64,000 nucleotides of DNA from an uncultured Clostridia bacterium (lineage in GTDB: Bacteria; Bacillota; Clostridia; Monoglobales; Monoglobaceae), in assembly GCA_947589045.1 (NCBI GenBank), contig CANQBQ010000004.1:1-64000 (forward strand), written 5' to 3'. The position numbers were made by a program, and so were the translations under genes. This document shows positions 26,334 to 35,257 of this stretch, one piece after another. Positions within the stretch are counted from its first letter, which is position 1. Each line of letters starts with the position of its first letter. The notes beneath the pieces are model-generated. The model saw nothing but the letters and a program-made list of their open reading frames with translations. It had not been told where the DNA came from and ran no database searches.

Positions 26334-27635
26334 ATGGACGTTTTCAACATAGCGGATTTTGGCGCAAAAAGCGGCGGAGTTTATAAAAATACGGCAGAAA
26401 TTGCCGCGGCGATAGACGCGGCTTCAAAGTGCGGCGGCACGGTAGTGATACCGCGCGGAATTTGGCTCACCGGACCTATCACGATGAAAAGCGGCGTCAC
26501 CCTCCACGCAGAGGACGGCGCGATAGTTCGCTTCAGCGGCGACGCGGACGACTATCCGCTTGTCAAGACGGACTGGGAGGGCTCGCGCGCGCTCCGCTGC
26601 ACCTCGCCGATAAACGGCTGCAATCTGAGCGACATAGCGATAACCGGCGGCGGCATATTTGACGGCGAAGGCGGCGTGTGGCGCCCGTTAAAGCAGATGA
26701 AAGTCACCGAAAGGCAGTGGAAAAACCTCTTGGCCGGCGGCGGCTGTGTAAAGGACAGCCGCGAGGGCGGCGTGTGGTGGCCTGACGAGTACGCGGCGGA
26801 CGGCGCGAAAGTTATGAAGGAAATAGATATAGAGACTGTCAACCCGAACGACTACATAAAATACAAGCGGTTTTTCAGACCCACCCTGCTCCAGCTTCGC
26901 GAGTGCAAGGGCGTGACGTTAAAGAACGCGACGTTTCAAAACTCTCCCGCGTGGTGCCTGCACCTGTTTATGTGCGAGGACGTAAAGGTGTCCGACATTT
27001 GCGTGCGTAACCCGTGGTTCTCGCAAAACGGCGATGGAATTGACATAGAGTGCTGTAAAAACGTACTGATTGAAAATTCGAGCTTCGACGTGGGCGACGA
27101 CGCGATTTGTATGAAGTCGGGCAAGGACGAATACGGCAGACGGCTCGCCACCCCGACCGAGAATGTGGAAATTAAAAACTGCATCGTATATCACGGTCAC
27201 GGCGGATTTGTCGTGGGAAGCGAAATGTCTGGCGGCGTGCGCGACGTGCGTCTGTACGGCTGCTCGTTTATCGGCACCGACGTGGGTCTGCGCTTTAAAA
27301 GCTGCCGCGGCAGAGGCGGAGTTGTGGAAAACATCAGCATATCGGGAGTAAATATGACCGACATAAAAAACGAGGCGATAATATTCACCACCGCATACGA
27401 CGCGAACGGCACCCCCGACGACAGCACCGAGCGAAGCGAAAAAACGCCCGAATTTAAAAATATAAAAATCGAGGACGTGGTATGCGACGGCTGTAAGACC
27501 CCGATTTCGATTGCGGGACTTCCCGAGCTGCCCATTCACGACGTTGAGCTTCGCAACATCACCATAAGGAGCGCGGGTCAAATCGAAACCTCAAACTGCG
27601 AAAACCTCACACTCGAAAACGTCGAGATAATATAA
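26334..27635 (+). CDS. GH28 polygalacturonase-family glycosidase
   Basis: 433 aa, a right-handed beta-helix without signal peptide, probably an intracellular exo-acting enzyme on galacturonides from the secreted pectate lyase. GH28 motifs: NGDGIDIE, DDAICMKSG (catalytic Asp pair), and HGHGGFVVGSEMSGG. The ATG at 26334 follows AAGGAGAGAG; an upstream frame extension from 26256 overlaps the promoter. The last codons are duplicated at 29036-29064, which shows that an insertion separates this gene from its terminator. Confidence 0.93.
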   Translation: MDVFNIADFGAKSGGVYKNTAEIAAAIDAASKCGGTVVIPRGIWLTGPITMKSGVTLHAEDGAIVRFSGDADDYPLVKTDWEGSRALRCTSPINGCNLSDIAITGGGIFDGEGGVWRPLKQMKVTERQWKNLLAGGGCVKDSREGGVWWPDEYAADGAKVMKEIDIETVNPNDYIKYKRFFRPTLLQLRECKGVTLKNATFQNSPAWCLHLFMCEDVKVSDICVRNPWFSQNGDGIDIECCKNVLIENSSFDVGDDAICMKSGKDEYGRRLATPTENVEIKNCIVYHGHGGFVVGSEMSGGVRDVRLYGCSFIGTDVGLRFKSCRGRGGVVENISISGVNMTDIKNEAIIFTTAYDANGTPDDSTERSEKTPEFKNIKIEDVVCDGCKTPISIAGLPELPIHDVELRNITIRSAGQIETSNCENLTLENVEII

Positions 27636-27645
27636 CGAAAATAAT
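27617..27645 (+). repeat. 29-bp direct repeat, left copy
   Basis: It begins AAAACGTCGAGATAATATAA and covers the last codons and stop of the GH28 gene plus 10 bp. An identical copy lies at 29036-29064. The repeats flank the LRR gene. Confidence 0.9.
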
Positions 27646-27695
27646 ACACTATTTGTTGTAAATATATTTTATAATCATAAACGGGAGGCGTTGAT

Positions 27696-29003
27696 ATGAG
27701 TATTTTTACAGATAAACTCGAAATGAGCAGACGCATTGAGGAGCAGGAGAAAACCATAGCTCTGTTAAACTCGGAAATAGCCGCCCGCAAGAAAGAAATC
27801 GTCAATCTCAACTCAAAGCTCAGAGATACAGAGCGGCAAAACGCCGATTACGAAAGCCGTTATGTTAATACCGGATTGGAGTGTGAATTTTGTTATACCG
27901 TGCTTCAGGAAAATTTTTCATTTTGCCCAAAATGCGGTAAAAAAATAAACAAATCCTCCGTTCCGGCAACAGAAAAATCCGCTGCAAGTCTTTTCACAGC
28001 AGAAGACGATTTAGACGGCGCTCTCATAGTTCGCTATAACGGATTCAGCGACAAAAAAATAACCATACCTTCCTCTGTAAACGGCAAAAGGGTTATAGGC
28101 GTGTGGAACGACGTCTTTAAAAAATGCGTTGATTTGGAAGAAGTAATTTTTGAAGAAGGCTGTCAATATATCGGAAAAAATGCTTTTGCCGGATGCGAAA
28201 ATTTAAAAAAGCTCCGTCTGCCGAAAAGCTTAATCGAAATAGGCGACAGCGCCTTCAGCGGCTGCAAGAGTCTCAGCGAAGCGGCAATTCCGCCGAATGT
28301 CAGAGTGGTCGGGTCATACGCATTTGGTTACTGCACAAACCTAAAAAAGATTTTGCTTCCGGACAGTCTGCAATATATAAGCAGCGGAATGCTTAGCCAT
28401 ACGGGTATATCCGAAATTAACATTCCTCAATCCGTTTTGCATATAGGATACGGTTCATTTTCAGACACGCCGCTCAAGGAAATAGAATTGCCGCGCAATC
28501 TGTATTCGATAAACAGTTTCGCGTTTGACACTCCGTCGCTGGAAAAGATAACTATTCATTCAAACGTAAAAATAATGTGCCGTGATATTTTCAGAAAATC
28601 GGCAAAACCATTGATACAATGCGCCGCAGGTTCAAAGGCGCATCTGTACGCACGAAATTACGGACTGCCGTGCGTTGAAATTCCCGCGCAGCCGCCCGCG
28701 GATATACAAATTTGCTCAAACGGAATTATTATTGATATGAACATATTATCAAAAACAGACGCGCGCCTCAATGAGTTATGGCGCTATATCGGATTGCCGA
28801 AAGCCGCTTCGTGGTCATGGGAGCGCACAGGTATGCTTCCCACAGTACGGATTGAAAAAACAATGCCCGCCGCGGACGCGGAACTTTTGAAAAACAAGCT
28901 TTGCGCATTTCTCGGAACTCCCCAAGCCCCTGCCCGCTTCGGTCCTTTTGGGCGCGTTTCGGAGCTTGCCGTACAGCAGTACTGGGGCGAGTCGGAGGTA
29001 TAG
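27696..29003 (+). CDS. BspA-type leucine-rich-repeat protein with coiled coil and zinc ribbon
   Basis: 435 aa, no signal peptide. An N-terminal coiled coil (about 8-55, RIEEQEKTIALLNSEI) is followed by a zinc ribbon (CEFC and CPKCGKK, about 65-88). LRR_5/BspA repeats (about 125-310, such as IGKNAFAGCENLKKLRLP) come next, then a helical C-terminus. LRR_5 proteins usually mediate binding. The gene is flanked by 29-bp direct repeats and is less GC-rich than its neighbours, so it was probably acquired. GGGAGGCG precedes the ATG. Confidence 0.85.
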   Translation: MSIFTDKLEMSRRIEEQEKTIALLNSEIAARKKEIVNLNSKLRDTERQNADYESRYVNTGLECEFCYTVLQENFSFCPKCGKKINKSSVPATEKSAASLFTAEDDLDGALIVRYNGFSDKKITIPSSVNGKRVIGVWNDVFKKCVDLEEVIFEEGCQYIGKNAFAGCENLKKLRLPKSLIEIGDSAFSGCKSLSEAAIPPNVRVVGSYAFGYCTNLKKILLPDSLQYISSGMLSHTGISEINIPQSVLHIGYGSFSDTPLKEIELPRNLYSINSFAFDTPSLEKITIHSNVKIMCRDIFRKSAKPLIQCAAGSKAHLYARNYGLPCVEIPAQPPADIQICSNGIIIDMNILSKTDARLNELWRYIGLPKAASWSWERTGMLPTVRIEKTMPAADAELLKNKLCAFLGTPQAPARFGPFGRVSELAVQQYWGESEV

Positions 29004-29035
29004 CTCCTGTTTTAGTATTCAATTTAAAATATCAA

Positions 29036-29064
29036 AAAACGTCGAGATAATATAACGAAAATAA
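29036..29064 (+). repeat. 29-bp direct repeat, right copy
   Basis: Identical to 27617-27645. It restores the original GH28 gene end directly in front of the terminator at 29072. Confidence 0.9.
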
Positions 29065-29071
29065 AATTTAA

Positions 29072-29100
29072 AAATCCACCGCGACGGCGGTGGATTTTTT
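29072..29100 (+). terminator. Rho-independent terminator (original GH28 terminator)
   Basis: AAATCCACCGC pairs with GCGGTGGATTT, loop GACG, then a T-run. It follows the duplicated GH28 tail by 7 bp. Confidence 0.85.
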
Positions 29101-29132
29101 ATATGTTTCCCATATGATTAAAGTCCGATTTT

Positions 29133-29451
29133 TTAAGCAAACACACCTTTGCACAGCTTTTCAATCATCTGCTCGCTCCAAACAGCGTTGGGAACGGTCA
29201 CCAGATTTCCGAATTGCCATTTCAATATCATTGAAGGCTCCCCTTCGTTTCGGTCGATAGAATTGTCAAATACATAAAGCTCATCGCATATATCAAACAG
29301 CCGCTTCAAGCGCCGTACATTTTAAATGGCGCTGAATTTCATCCGCATTGACATAATCGCCAATCGGTTTAAACTGTGAGTTTTCGGATATAACCGAACT
29401 TTTGCCCGAGCCGTTTGGTCCGGCAATAACCAAAAGGATGGGGAACTTCAT
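29133..29451 (-). pseudogene. Zeta-toxin kinase remnant with internal deletion
   Basis: The N-terminal 46 codons read MKFPILLVIAGPNGSGKSSV...YVNADEIQRHL, the Walker A P-loop start of zeta-type toxins. A stop follows ALEAAV. In another frame the typical C-terminal end resumes (RLFDICDELYVFDNSIDR...EPSMILKWQFGN) to a stop at 29133. The central kinase portion is missing. The sequence CTTGAAGCGGCT at the break fits both halves, so deletion through microhomology is likely. It starts 8 bp after the antitoxin stop, so it was the toxin of that pair. Confidence 0.75.
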
Positions 29452-29458
29452 AAGGACA

Positions 29459-29770
29459 TTACTCCCTTCTGTTGTTTATTACAATCGGTTCATTTGAAAC
29501 GGGGTCTAAATAGGTAAATCGGTGCGGTATGCCGGTATTGTCGGGATTGGCGATTGCCTTCTTTATTGAAGTCTCTAATTGTCCCGCATCCATAATCGGT
29601 ACAGATTGCGCGCTTGCCGGCGCTACAACACTGAACGGAAATCCTTGGTTCGCGACAAACCTTTTTATAAATATATTCACCGCCGTACTCAACGGAATTC
29701 CTATTTCACTTGCTATTTTATCTGCGTCTCGTTTGACAGAATCTTCCACTCTCGTTGATATTATAGCCAC
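29459..29770 (-). CDS. RelB/DinJ-family antitoxin
   Basis: 103 aa. The N-terminal ribbon-helix-helix is visible (ISTRVEDSVKRDADKIASEI, then GIPLSTAVNIFIKRFV and the family end GFPFSV). The GTG at 29770 lies 9 nt after AAAGGAGG and gives a protein starting at the conserved domain, so I prefer it to the longer frame from 29905. Its toxin gene downstream is broken. A RelB/DinJ-type antitoxin paired with a zeta-type kinase is seen in clostridial genomes. The antitoxin could still repress its promoter or cross-neutralise another toxin. Confidence 0.8.
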   Translation of the reverse strand: MAIISTRVEDSVKRDADKIASEIGIPLSTAVNIFIKRFVANQGFPFSVVAPASAQSVPIMDAGQLETSIKKAIANPDNTGIPHRFTYLDPVSNEPIVINNRRE

Positions 29771-29921
29771 TTCTTTCTTCCTCCTTTGAACCGGAGCGTC
29801 CCCCTTGTCTTTCCTCTCTCCAATCGTTCCCCCGTTACGATTGTTTTTAAAGTCGGTTATATCCGTTTGTCTCTCGCTCCGATACAACATATACATTATA
29901 TACATTGCTTTTTATATTTTT

Positions 29922-29949
29922 AGTATATCACATTTATTAAAAATGTCAA
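29922..29949 (-). promoter_or_regulatory. Sigma-A promoter of the antitoxin operon with repeat motifs
   Basis: TTGACA, 16 bp, TATACT on the minus strand, about 150 bp before the start codon. ACATTT/AAATGT repeats surround the -35 and could be the antitoxin operator. Confidence 0.55.
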
Positions 29950-30011
29950 CACATTTTTTACAAATGTATTACATTATTTTAATAAAAGAATACATTTTCA
30001 TATTTTCGTAT

Positions 30012-31640
30012 TTAATCAAAGTGATACCTTGTCGTCTCGTAAAAGTCCTGCCATTCTATGCCCTCGCCGTCATATATAAGCTCGTAGTCTATATTGTGTT
30101 CGTCAAACCATATTGCGTGGCACGGGAAATCGTTGATATTTAAAAGCACCCTCTGCCCGCTCTCGCGTATTTCGGTCATTTTTTCTTCCAAGCCGACCGT
30201 GGTCATATAAAAATACGTCGGCACGCCTACAAATCCGACCGCGCTGTTTAAAAGCATCACGACCGACACCGCCGCGGCGCATGGCTTTACACCGTCAACG
30301 CACGAAAAGGCGAGCAGAAGCAGACAGGGTATATAATAGACATACGGGCTGTACCTCGCCCACCAGCTTTCGGGAAAAAATATTGCCAAAAGGATAAACA
30401 CCGCGATTGCGGGAATTACGCTCGCCGCGCTTTTTGCCTTAAAAAGCGCGATAAGACCGAGGGCAATCGAAACAAGCAATATGCCGCTGAAAAGCACTCC
30501 GAAGCCGCCCATTCTCACATCGGGAACGCCCATAGCCATAGCCTCGTCAAGTGTAAACGTAAATGGTATTTTAAGCTCGGGCGGTTCAAGCGGCGAATGT
30601 GTCGACTTTGAAAAGAGCGACGTCAAAAGCGCGCCGACGTTGGACATATTGTTAATTTCTTCGGGCGCATTTGCTCCCATAATATCGCATTTGTCCTCTC
30701 CCATAACGGGATGGAAAATATGCTGTCCGTTTTCGATATGCTTTACATACGGGTCTGCGCCCATCACAAAAAAGCCCAAAGCGGCGGCGGTAACAACAAT
30801 TACGCAGGGCTTGAGCAGCTTTCTTCCCCGCGTTTTTATTCCGTATGCAATCCCGAACGACGCAAGGGTAAATCCGCAAAGCACGGGCGCGGTAAACTTT
30901 ATCGCAAACGAAGACGAGAATACCGCGGCGAGGCATATGTAATCCCAATTATCCGCCTTGTCCGAAAAAATCTTCATTCCCAAAAACGCGCACACCATTA
31001 TTACCGCCGCCGTCGGCAGATCGTTCATAAACGTAAAATATTGCGACGCAATCACCGGATTTGCCGTAAACACAAGCGCGAGCAAAAGACAAGTAATTCC
31101 GCGCTTTTCAAAGACCGTCTTTACAGTGTCATACGCGGAGAAAAATAACATCAGTACGAAAATTATATTTGCTCCTTTGGCACACTCGATTTTTCCGCAC
31201 AGAGCGTATATACAGGCGTAAAACGACCAAACTCCCTTGGGATAATTGTCGAGCCACAGGGAAAGCTCCTGCACAGACGCAAGGCGGTCAAAGCCGGACA
31301 ACGGTTCATAAAACGGGTTCCAGCCGTTTGCGATAGCCCACACAGCCTCCTTATGAAAATACATTCCGTCATATGATATGTCATATACAAGCCCCGAAAT
31401 CACCGCCGATATTACAACGGATAAGGCGGTGACCGCAAGCGCAAAAATAAGGGTGCGGTCAAATTTCACACCCAAAATAATTATGACCGCCGCGGCGGCG
31501 AGCAGACTCACAACGACCGTGTGTCCGCCCAGCAAAAATCCCAGTGACGAAACTGCGACTGTCAATGCAAAAAGCAATACAGGAGCGGCGGTAAAACGAT
31601 TATTCAGTGTCATATATTTCCTTATTTCTTCACTTTTCAT
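30012..31640 (-). CDS. Polytopic membrane protein, GT-C glycosyltransferase-like
   Basis: About 542 aa with at least ten hydrophobic helices. After the second pair of helices comes a loop with DISYDGMYFHKEAVWAIANG and NPFYEPLSGF, the layout of GT-C mannosyl or glucosyltransferases that use lipid-linked sugars (an acidic motif in the first large loop). A further loop carries ESWWARYSPYVYYIP. The ATG at 31640 follows GGAGG; an extension to 31718 is unlikely. Monocistronic. The glycosyltransferase assignment is by architecture only. Confidence 0.7.
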   Translation of the reverse strand: MKSEEIRKYMTLNNRFTAAPVLLFALTVAVSSLGFLLGGHTVVVSLLAAAAVIIILGVKFDRTLIFALAVTALSVVISAVISGLVYDISYDGMYFHKEAVWAIANGWNPFYEPLSGFDRLASVQELSLWLDNYPKGVWSFYACIYALCGKIECAKGANIIFVLMLFFSAYDTVKTVFEKRGITCLLLALVFTANPVIASQYFTFMNDLPTAAVIMVCAFLGMKIFSDKADNWDYICLAAVFSSSFAIKFTAPVLCGFTLASFGIAYGIKTRGRKLLKPCVIVVTAAALGFFVMGADPYVKHIENGQHIFHPVMGEDKCDIMGANAPEEINNMSNVGALLTSLFSKSTHSPLEPPELKIPFTFTLDEAMAMGVPDVRMGGFGVLFSGILLVSIALGLIALFKAKSAASVIPAIAVFILLAIFFPESWWARYSPYVYYIPCLLLLAFSCVDGVKPCAAAVSVVMLLNSAVGFVGVPTYFYMTTVGLEEKMTEIRESGQRVLLNINDFPCHAIWFDEHNIDYELIYDGEGIEWQDFYETTRYHFD

Positions 31641-31840
31641 TTTTTCCTCCAAAACGCTTGATTTGTCAAATATCTTTTTTGAATTATAGCATATTGCATT
31701 ATATATTGCAATACACAATCATAAACATTACTATACTTTTTGCATTGCTTGTTTAAATATTTATTATTTTAAATTCTCTAAATATAATAATATTAAATAT
31801 TGTATTGCCGGCGAAGGCAACAAATTAAGGAGAAGCTGTT

Positions 31841-32020
31841 ATGAGAAAATTTAAAATTCCGGTTGCGCCTCATTCCACAAACAAATGTATTCGGTTCCCG
31901 GACGATGTGATAGAGGCGGTTGAAAACGCGATAAAGGGCGTGGACTGCACCTTTTCCGCCTTTGTTGTTGAAGCGGTGCGTGTGGCTCTTGAAAATTTAG
32001 AGGATGATTGTGAAGAATAG
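31841..32020 (+). CDS. Small ribbon-helix-helix-type protein
   Basis: 59 aa. The sequence NKCIRFPDDVIEAVENAIKG followed by CTFSAFVVEAVRVALENL fits a ribbon-helix-helix DNA-binding fold, as in small YlcI/YnfO-type or Arc-like proteins. AAGGAG lies 8 nt before the ATG. About 90 bp separates it from the sirtuin gene on the same strand. Whether it regulates that gene is unknown. Confidence 0.65.
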   Translation: MRKFKIPVAPHSTNKCIRFPDDVIEAVENAIKGVDCTFSAFVVEAVRVALENLEDDCEE

Positions 32021-32111
32021 AGAATAAATAAAATGGGACTATCTCGTTTTAGGGGAATTTATGCCCAAAACACGCAAAATAAAATCGAAAATTGAATTGG
32101 AGGAGTGCATT

Positions 32112-32834
32112 ATGTCGGAAAACGAAAACATTAAAAAATTCTTAGACGCCGTGCACGGAGGCAAGAGGATGGTGTTCTTCGGCGGCGCGGGCGTTTCCAC
32201 CGAGAGCGGAATACCCGACTTTAGAAGCGTCGACGGGCTTTACAATCAAAAATACGACTACCCGCCCGAGGTGATTTTGTCTCACTCGTTTTTCAAGCAC
32301 AAAACCGAGGAGTTTTACAAATTTTACCGCGACAAAATGCTGTGTACCGACGCAAAGCCCAACATTACCCACACCACGCTCGCGCGTCTTGAGCGCGAGG
32401 GAGTCCTCACCGCCGTGGTCACCCAAAACATTGACGGTCTGCACCAAGCGGCGGGAAGCAAAAACGTATTTGAGCTTCACGGGAGCGTACACCGAAATTA
32501 CTGCGAAAAATGCGGTGCGTTCTTCGGCGTTGACGCGATAACGGGCAGTACGGGGATTCCCAGGTGCAGTTGCGGCGGAGTTATAAAGCCCGACGTGGTT
32601 CTCTACGAGGAGGGGCTGGACGACAAGACCGTAAACGGCGCGGTGCGCGCAATCTCAAATGCGGACGTGCTTATAGTCGGCGGGACGTCGCTCTCGGTAT
32701 ATCCCGCGGCGGGACTTATAAAATACTATCGCGGGAAGTCTCTGATTTTAATAAACAAGTCCGCCACGCCTTACGACAAGCTAGCGGATATTGTCATAAA
32801 CGACAGCTTGGGCTCGGTAATGAGTCTGATATAA
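32112..32834 (+). CDS. cobB: Sir2-family NAD-dependent protein deacylase
   Basis: 240 aa. NAD-binding motifs GGAGVSTESGIPDFRS and TQNIDGLHQAAG are visible. The catalytic His is in ELHGSVHRNYC, and four zinc cysteines are seen (CEKC, then CSCGG with the preceding Cys). It removes acyl groups from lysines, yielding O-acyl-ADP-ribose. The ATG at 32112 is preceded by GGAGG. No acetyl-CoA synthetase or acetyltransferase gene is adjacent. Confidence 0.93.
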   Translation: MSENENIKKFLDAVHGGKRMVFFGGAGVSTESGIPDFRSVDGLYNQKYDYPPEVILSHSFFKHKTEEFYKFYRDKMLCTDAKPNITHTTLARLEREGVLTAVVTQNIDGLHQAAGSKNVFELHGSVHRNYCEKCGAFFGVDAITGSTGIPRCSCGGVIKPDVVLYEEGLDDKTVNGAVRAISNADVLIVGGTSLSVYPAAGLIKYYRGKSLILINKSATPYDKLADIVINDSLGSVMSLI

Positions 32835-32858
32835 ATTTTACACCCGGAGGAAATTTCA

Positions 32859-32987
32859 ATGAACTTAAAAAAGAAGCTGCTCGGCGACAAGACTATGATA
32901 CCGGTAAGGGCGGTTTCGGAGGCTCTCGGCTGCATTGTGGACCGGAATAACGACACTATGACCGTAATAATCACGTCGGGAAATTAA
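32859..32987 (+). CDS. Fragment of a copper-amine-oxidase-N-like domain
   Basis: 42 aa with its own GGAGG and ATG. GDKTMIPVRAVSEALGCIVD and TMTVIITSGN are the typical end of a Cu_amine_oxidN1 repeat, a wall or protease-associated domain about 90 aa long. It is far shorter than any functional version and has no signal peptide, so it is most likely a remnant, although it is still translatable. Confidence 0.5.
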   Translation: MNLKKKLLGDKTMIPVRAVSEALGCIVDRNNDTMTVIITSGN

Positions 32988-33004
32988 AAATTAGGTGAAC
33001 AAAA

Positions 33005-33035
33005 ACACCGCATCAAGGTTGATGCGGTGTTTTTT
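33005..33035. terminator. Bidirectional terminator
   Basis: ACACCGCATCA pairs with TGATGCGGTGT, flanked by A5 and T6. It separates the sirtuin unit from the convergent deacetylase end of the long operon. Confidence 0.85.
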
Positions 33036-33862
33036 CATTCACCTACTGTGTTTCTTATCATTTGCAGCAGCTGTGCGCCGGTCGTGCCGCCTATGACGGT
33101 AAGCCGCTTTATCGAGTGCAGTCCGTCCCATTTTACGTTGGCGTAGCTCGGGTCGGAGCTGAGCCTGTCATCCACAAGCACCTCCACCCTGTAGCCCGCA
33201 AGCTCCGCGAGCGGAACCAGCTTTTCGTCATAGCCGCCGTACGGAAACGCTATTACCTCGCAGGTCTTGCCGAGGTACTTTTCAATCATAAACTTCGACA
33301 TACGAAGCTCTTTTTGAATGTCCGACTTGCTCATTTTTGAAAGGTCGACGTGGGACAGGGTATGCGACTCGATGTCTATAAGTCCGCTCTGCTGCATTTC
33401 CAATGCCTGTACCCAGCTAAAGTGAGAATTGTTCACCTTGCCGTCCTCGACCCGCTCCCCGACGGTACCCGTAACCACAAAAATCGTCGCTGGAATTTGC
33501 AGTCGTTTTAAAATCGGATATGCGATTTCGTAGTTGCTCAGATAGCCGTCGTCAAACGTTATTACCAGCGGCTTATCGGGCAAAGTCTTTTCTCCCCTGA
33601 CATATGCTATATAGTCGCTCAGCTTTATTACGTCATATCCCGCGTTTACTATCGCTTTCATATGATTTTCAAAATCCTTTGCCGAGATGTTGGCGAGGTC
33701 GCCCGTGCTGTCGTCCGACGTTATGTTGTGGTACAGCAAAATCGGCACCTTGACCTCGTCGCTCTCGTCAGCGAGCGCACTCAGCATACCGCACTGGAAA
33801 ATAAGTATTGACAGCAGTACGCAAACCGCCCCTCTGAACCATTTTGGCATTTTCATTTTCAT
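33035..33862 (-). CDS. Secreted polysaccharide deacetylase (CE4/NodB)
   Basis: About 275 aa. A signal peptide (FRGAVCVLLSILIFQCGMLS) precedes a NodB domain. Motifs: ILLYHNI, VITFDDGYLSN (catalytic and metal Asp), ESHTLSHVDL (metal His pair) and IAFPYGGYD. It probably N-deacetylates peptidoglycan or a surface polysaccharide. The ATG overlaps the rho stop (TGATG), with GAAAGGG upstream inside rho. It is the last gene of the operon, just before the terminator. Confidence 0.9.
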   Translation of the reverse strand: MKMKMPKWFRGAVCVLLSILIFQCGMLSALADESDEVKVPILLYHNITSDDSTGDLANISAKDFENHMKAIVNAGYDVIKLSDYIAYVRGEKTLPDKPLVITFDDGYLSNYEIAYPILKRLQIPATIFVVTGTVGERVEDGKVNNSHFSWVQALEMQQSGLIDIESHTLSHVDLSKMSKSDIQKELRMSKFMIEKYLGKTCEVIAFPYGGYDEKLVPLAELAGYRVEVLVDDRLSSDPSYANVKWDGLHSIKRLTVIGGTTGAQLLQMIRNTVGE

Positions 33863-35235
33863 CACAAACCCTTTCCGGCAATTTTTATTACTTCGTCATT
33901 GTTCTTTGTGTTTGAAATCAAGTTTAACAGCTTTTCGGTGACCTCGGCGGTATTTTGATTTGACAGCGCGCGCCTTATGCTCCAGACAGCCATAAGCTCG
34001 TCGCCGCGCATCAAAAGCTCCTCGCGCCTCGTGCCCGACTTTGAAATATCTATCGCGGGGAAGATACGCATTTCCTGAAGTCTCCTGTCGAGGTGTATCT
34101 CCATATTGCCCGTACCTTTAAACTCCTCAAAAATTACGTCGTCCATTCGGCTGCCCGTTTCAATCAGGGCTGTCGCCAAAATCGTCAGACTGCCGCCCTC
34201 CTCTATGTTACGCGCCGCGCCGAAAAAGCGTTTCGGGCGGTAGAGCGCGGACGGGTCAAGTCCTCCCGACAGCGTTCTGCCCGACGGAGCAATCGTAAGA
34301 TTATATGCCCTCGCGAGACGGGTCAGGCTGTCGAGCAATATCACGATGTCCTTTTTATGCTCGACCAGTCGTTTCGCACGTTCCAAAACTATTTCGGCAA
34401 CCTTTGTGTGGTTCTGCGGCTCCTCGTCAAACGTGGAGTAGATAACATCGCCTTTTATGGAGCGCTGTATCTCGGTAACCTCCTCCGGGCGTTCGTCTAT
34501 GAGCAAAACAATCAGCTTTATGTCGGGATTTGCATTGGTTATGCTATTGGCAATATGCTTGAGAAGGGTCGTTTTGCCCGCCTTGGGCGGTGCGACGATA
34601 ATTCCTCTCTGCCCCTTGCCGATGGGCGAAACAAGGTCTATCATACGCATAGCATAATCCTTTTCACCAAGCGCGAGCTTCAGTCTTTCGTTGGGGAAAA
34701 TCGGGGTCAAATCGTCAAACGCGGTACGGTGTATCGAAACGTCTATCTTGTCGCCGTTCACCGTCTGAACGTAAAGCAGTGCCTCAAAACGCTCTCCCTC
34801 GTGCTGCATCCTCGTGTTGCCCACAATGTAGTCGCCCGTTTTGAGATTAAAACGCCTTATATGGCTCGATGAAACATAAACGTCGTTCTCACCCGACTGG
34901 TAGTTGTTGGAGCGCAGAAAGCCGTAGCCCTCCGGAAGCACCTCCAAAACGCCGCTTTTCAAATTGGTCTGACGCACAGGGTCGCTGTACTCAATGACCC
35001 TCTCGCGCCTTTCGGGTCTGAACACATTTTCGCGCACCGGCGCGGCAGACTCCGCAACCTCTTCAGCGGGCGTTTCGGCGGGCGTTTCGCTTATCTCATC
35101 CGCGTCGCTGCAAAACGGCTTCAAAAGCTCTATAAGCTCTTTTTTTCGATATTTTGTGACCGACTTTATCCCGTTGTCGTGAGCGAGCTTGTGCAACTCG
35201 GTTATTTTTTTCTTCGCAAGCTCTTCGTACAACAT
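33862..35235 (-). CDS. rho: Transcription termination factor Rho
   Basis: 457 aa. N-terminal SAP-like Rho_N domain (1-45), a short acidic linker (about 45-75), an RNA-binding cold-shock domain ([20 protein letters not shown]), then the RecA-like ATPase. Walker A is [11 protein letters not shown] and Walker B is [16 protein letters not shown]. The Q-loop and R-loop region RTLSGGLDP is present. The enzyme terminates transcription on untranslated RNA. It sits between cvpA and a deacetylase gene in the long operon. Confidence 0.97.
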   Translation of the reverse strand: MLYEELAKKKITELHKLAHDNGIKSVTKYRKKELIELLKPFCSDADEISETPAETPAEEVAESAAPVRENVFRPERRERVIEYSDPVRQTNLKSGVLEVLPEGYGFLRSNNYQSGENDVYVSSSHIRRFNLKTGDYIVGNTRMQHEGERFEALLYVQTVNGDKIDVSIHRTAFDDLTPIFPNERLKLALGEKDYAMRMIDLVSPIGKGQRGIIVAPPKAGKTTLLKHIANSITNANPDIKLIVLLIDERPEEVTEIQRSIKGDVIYSTFDEEPQNHTKVAEIVLERAKRLVEHKKDIVILLDSLTRLARAYNLTIAPSGRTLSGGLDPSALYRPKRFFGAARNIEEGGSLTILATALIETGSRMDDVIFEEFKGTGNMEIHLDRRLQEMRIFPAIDISKSGTRREELLMRGDELMAVWSIRRALSNQNTAEVTEKLLNLISNTKNNDEVIKIAGKGL

Positions 35236-35257
35236 ATTTTTTGTCTCCTTCCGTAAT

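Noticed and set aside
29459-29905. Antitoxin start at 29905
   Set aside because: The extra 45 residues are low-complexity and charged, the conserved domain starts after GTG 29770, and the good ribosome-binding site belongs to the latter.
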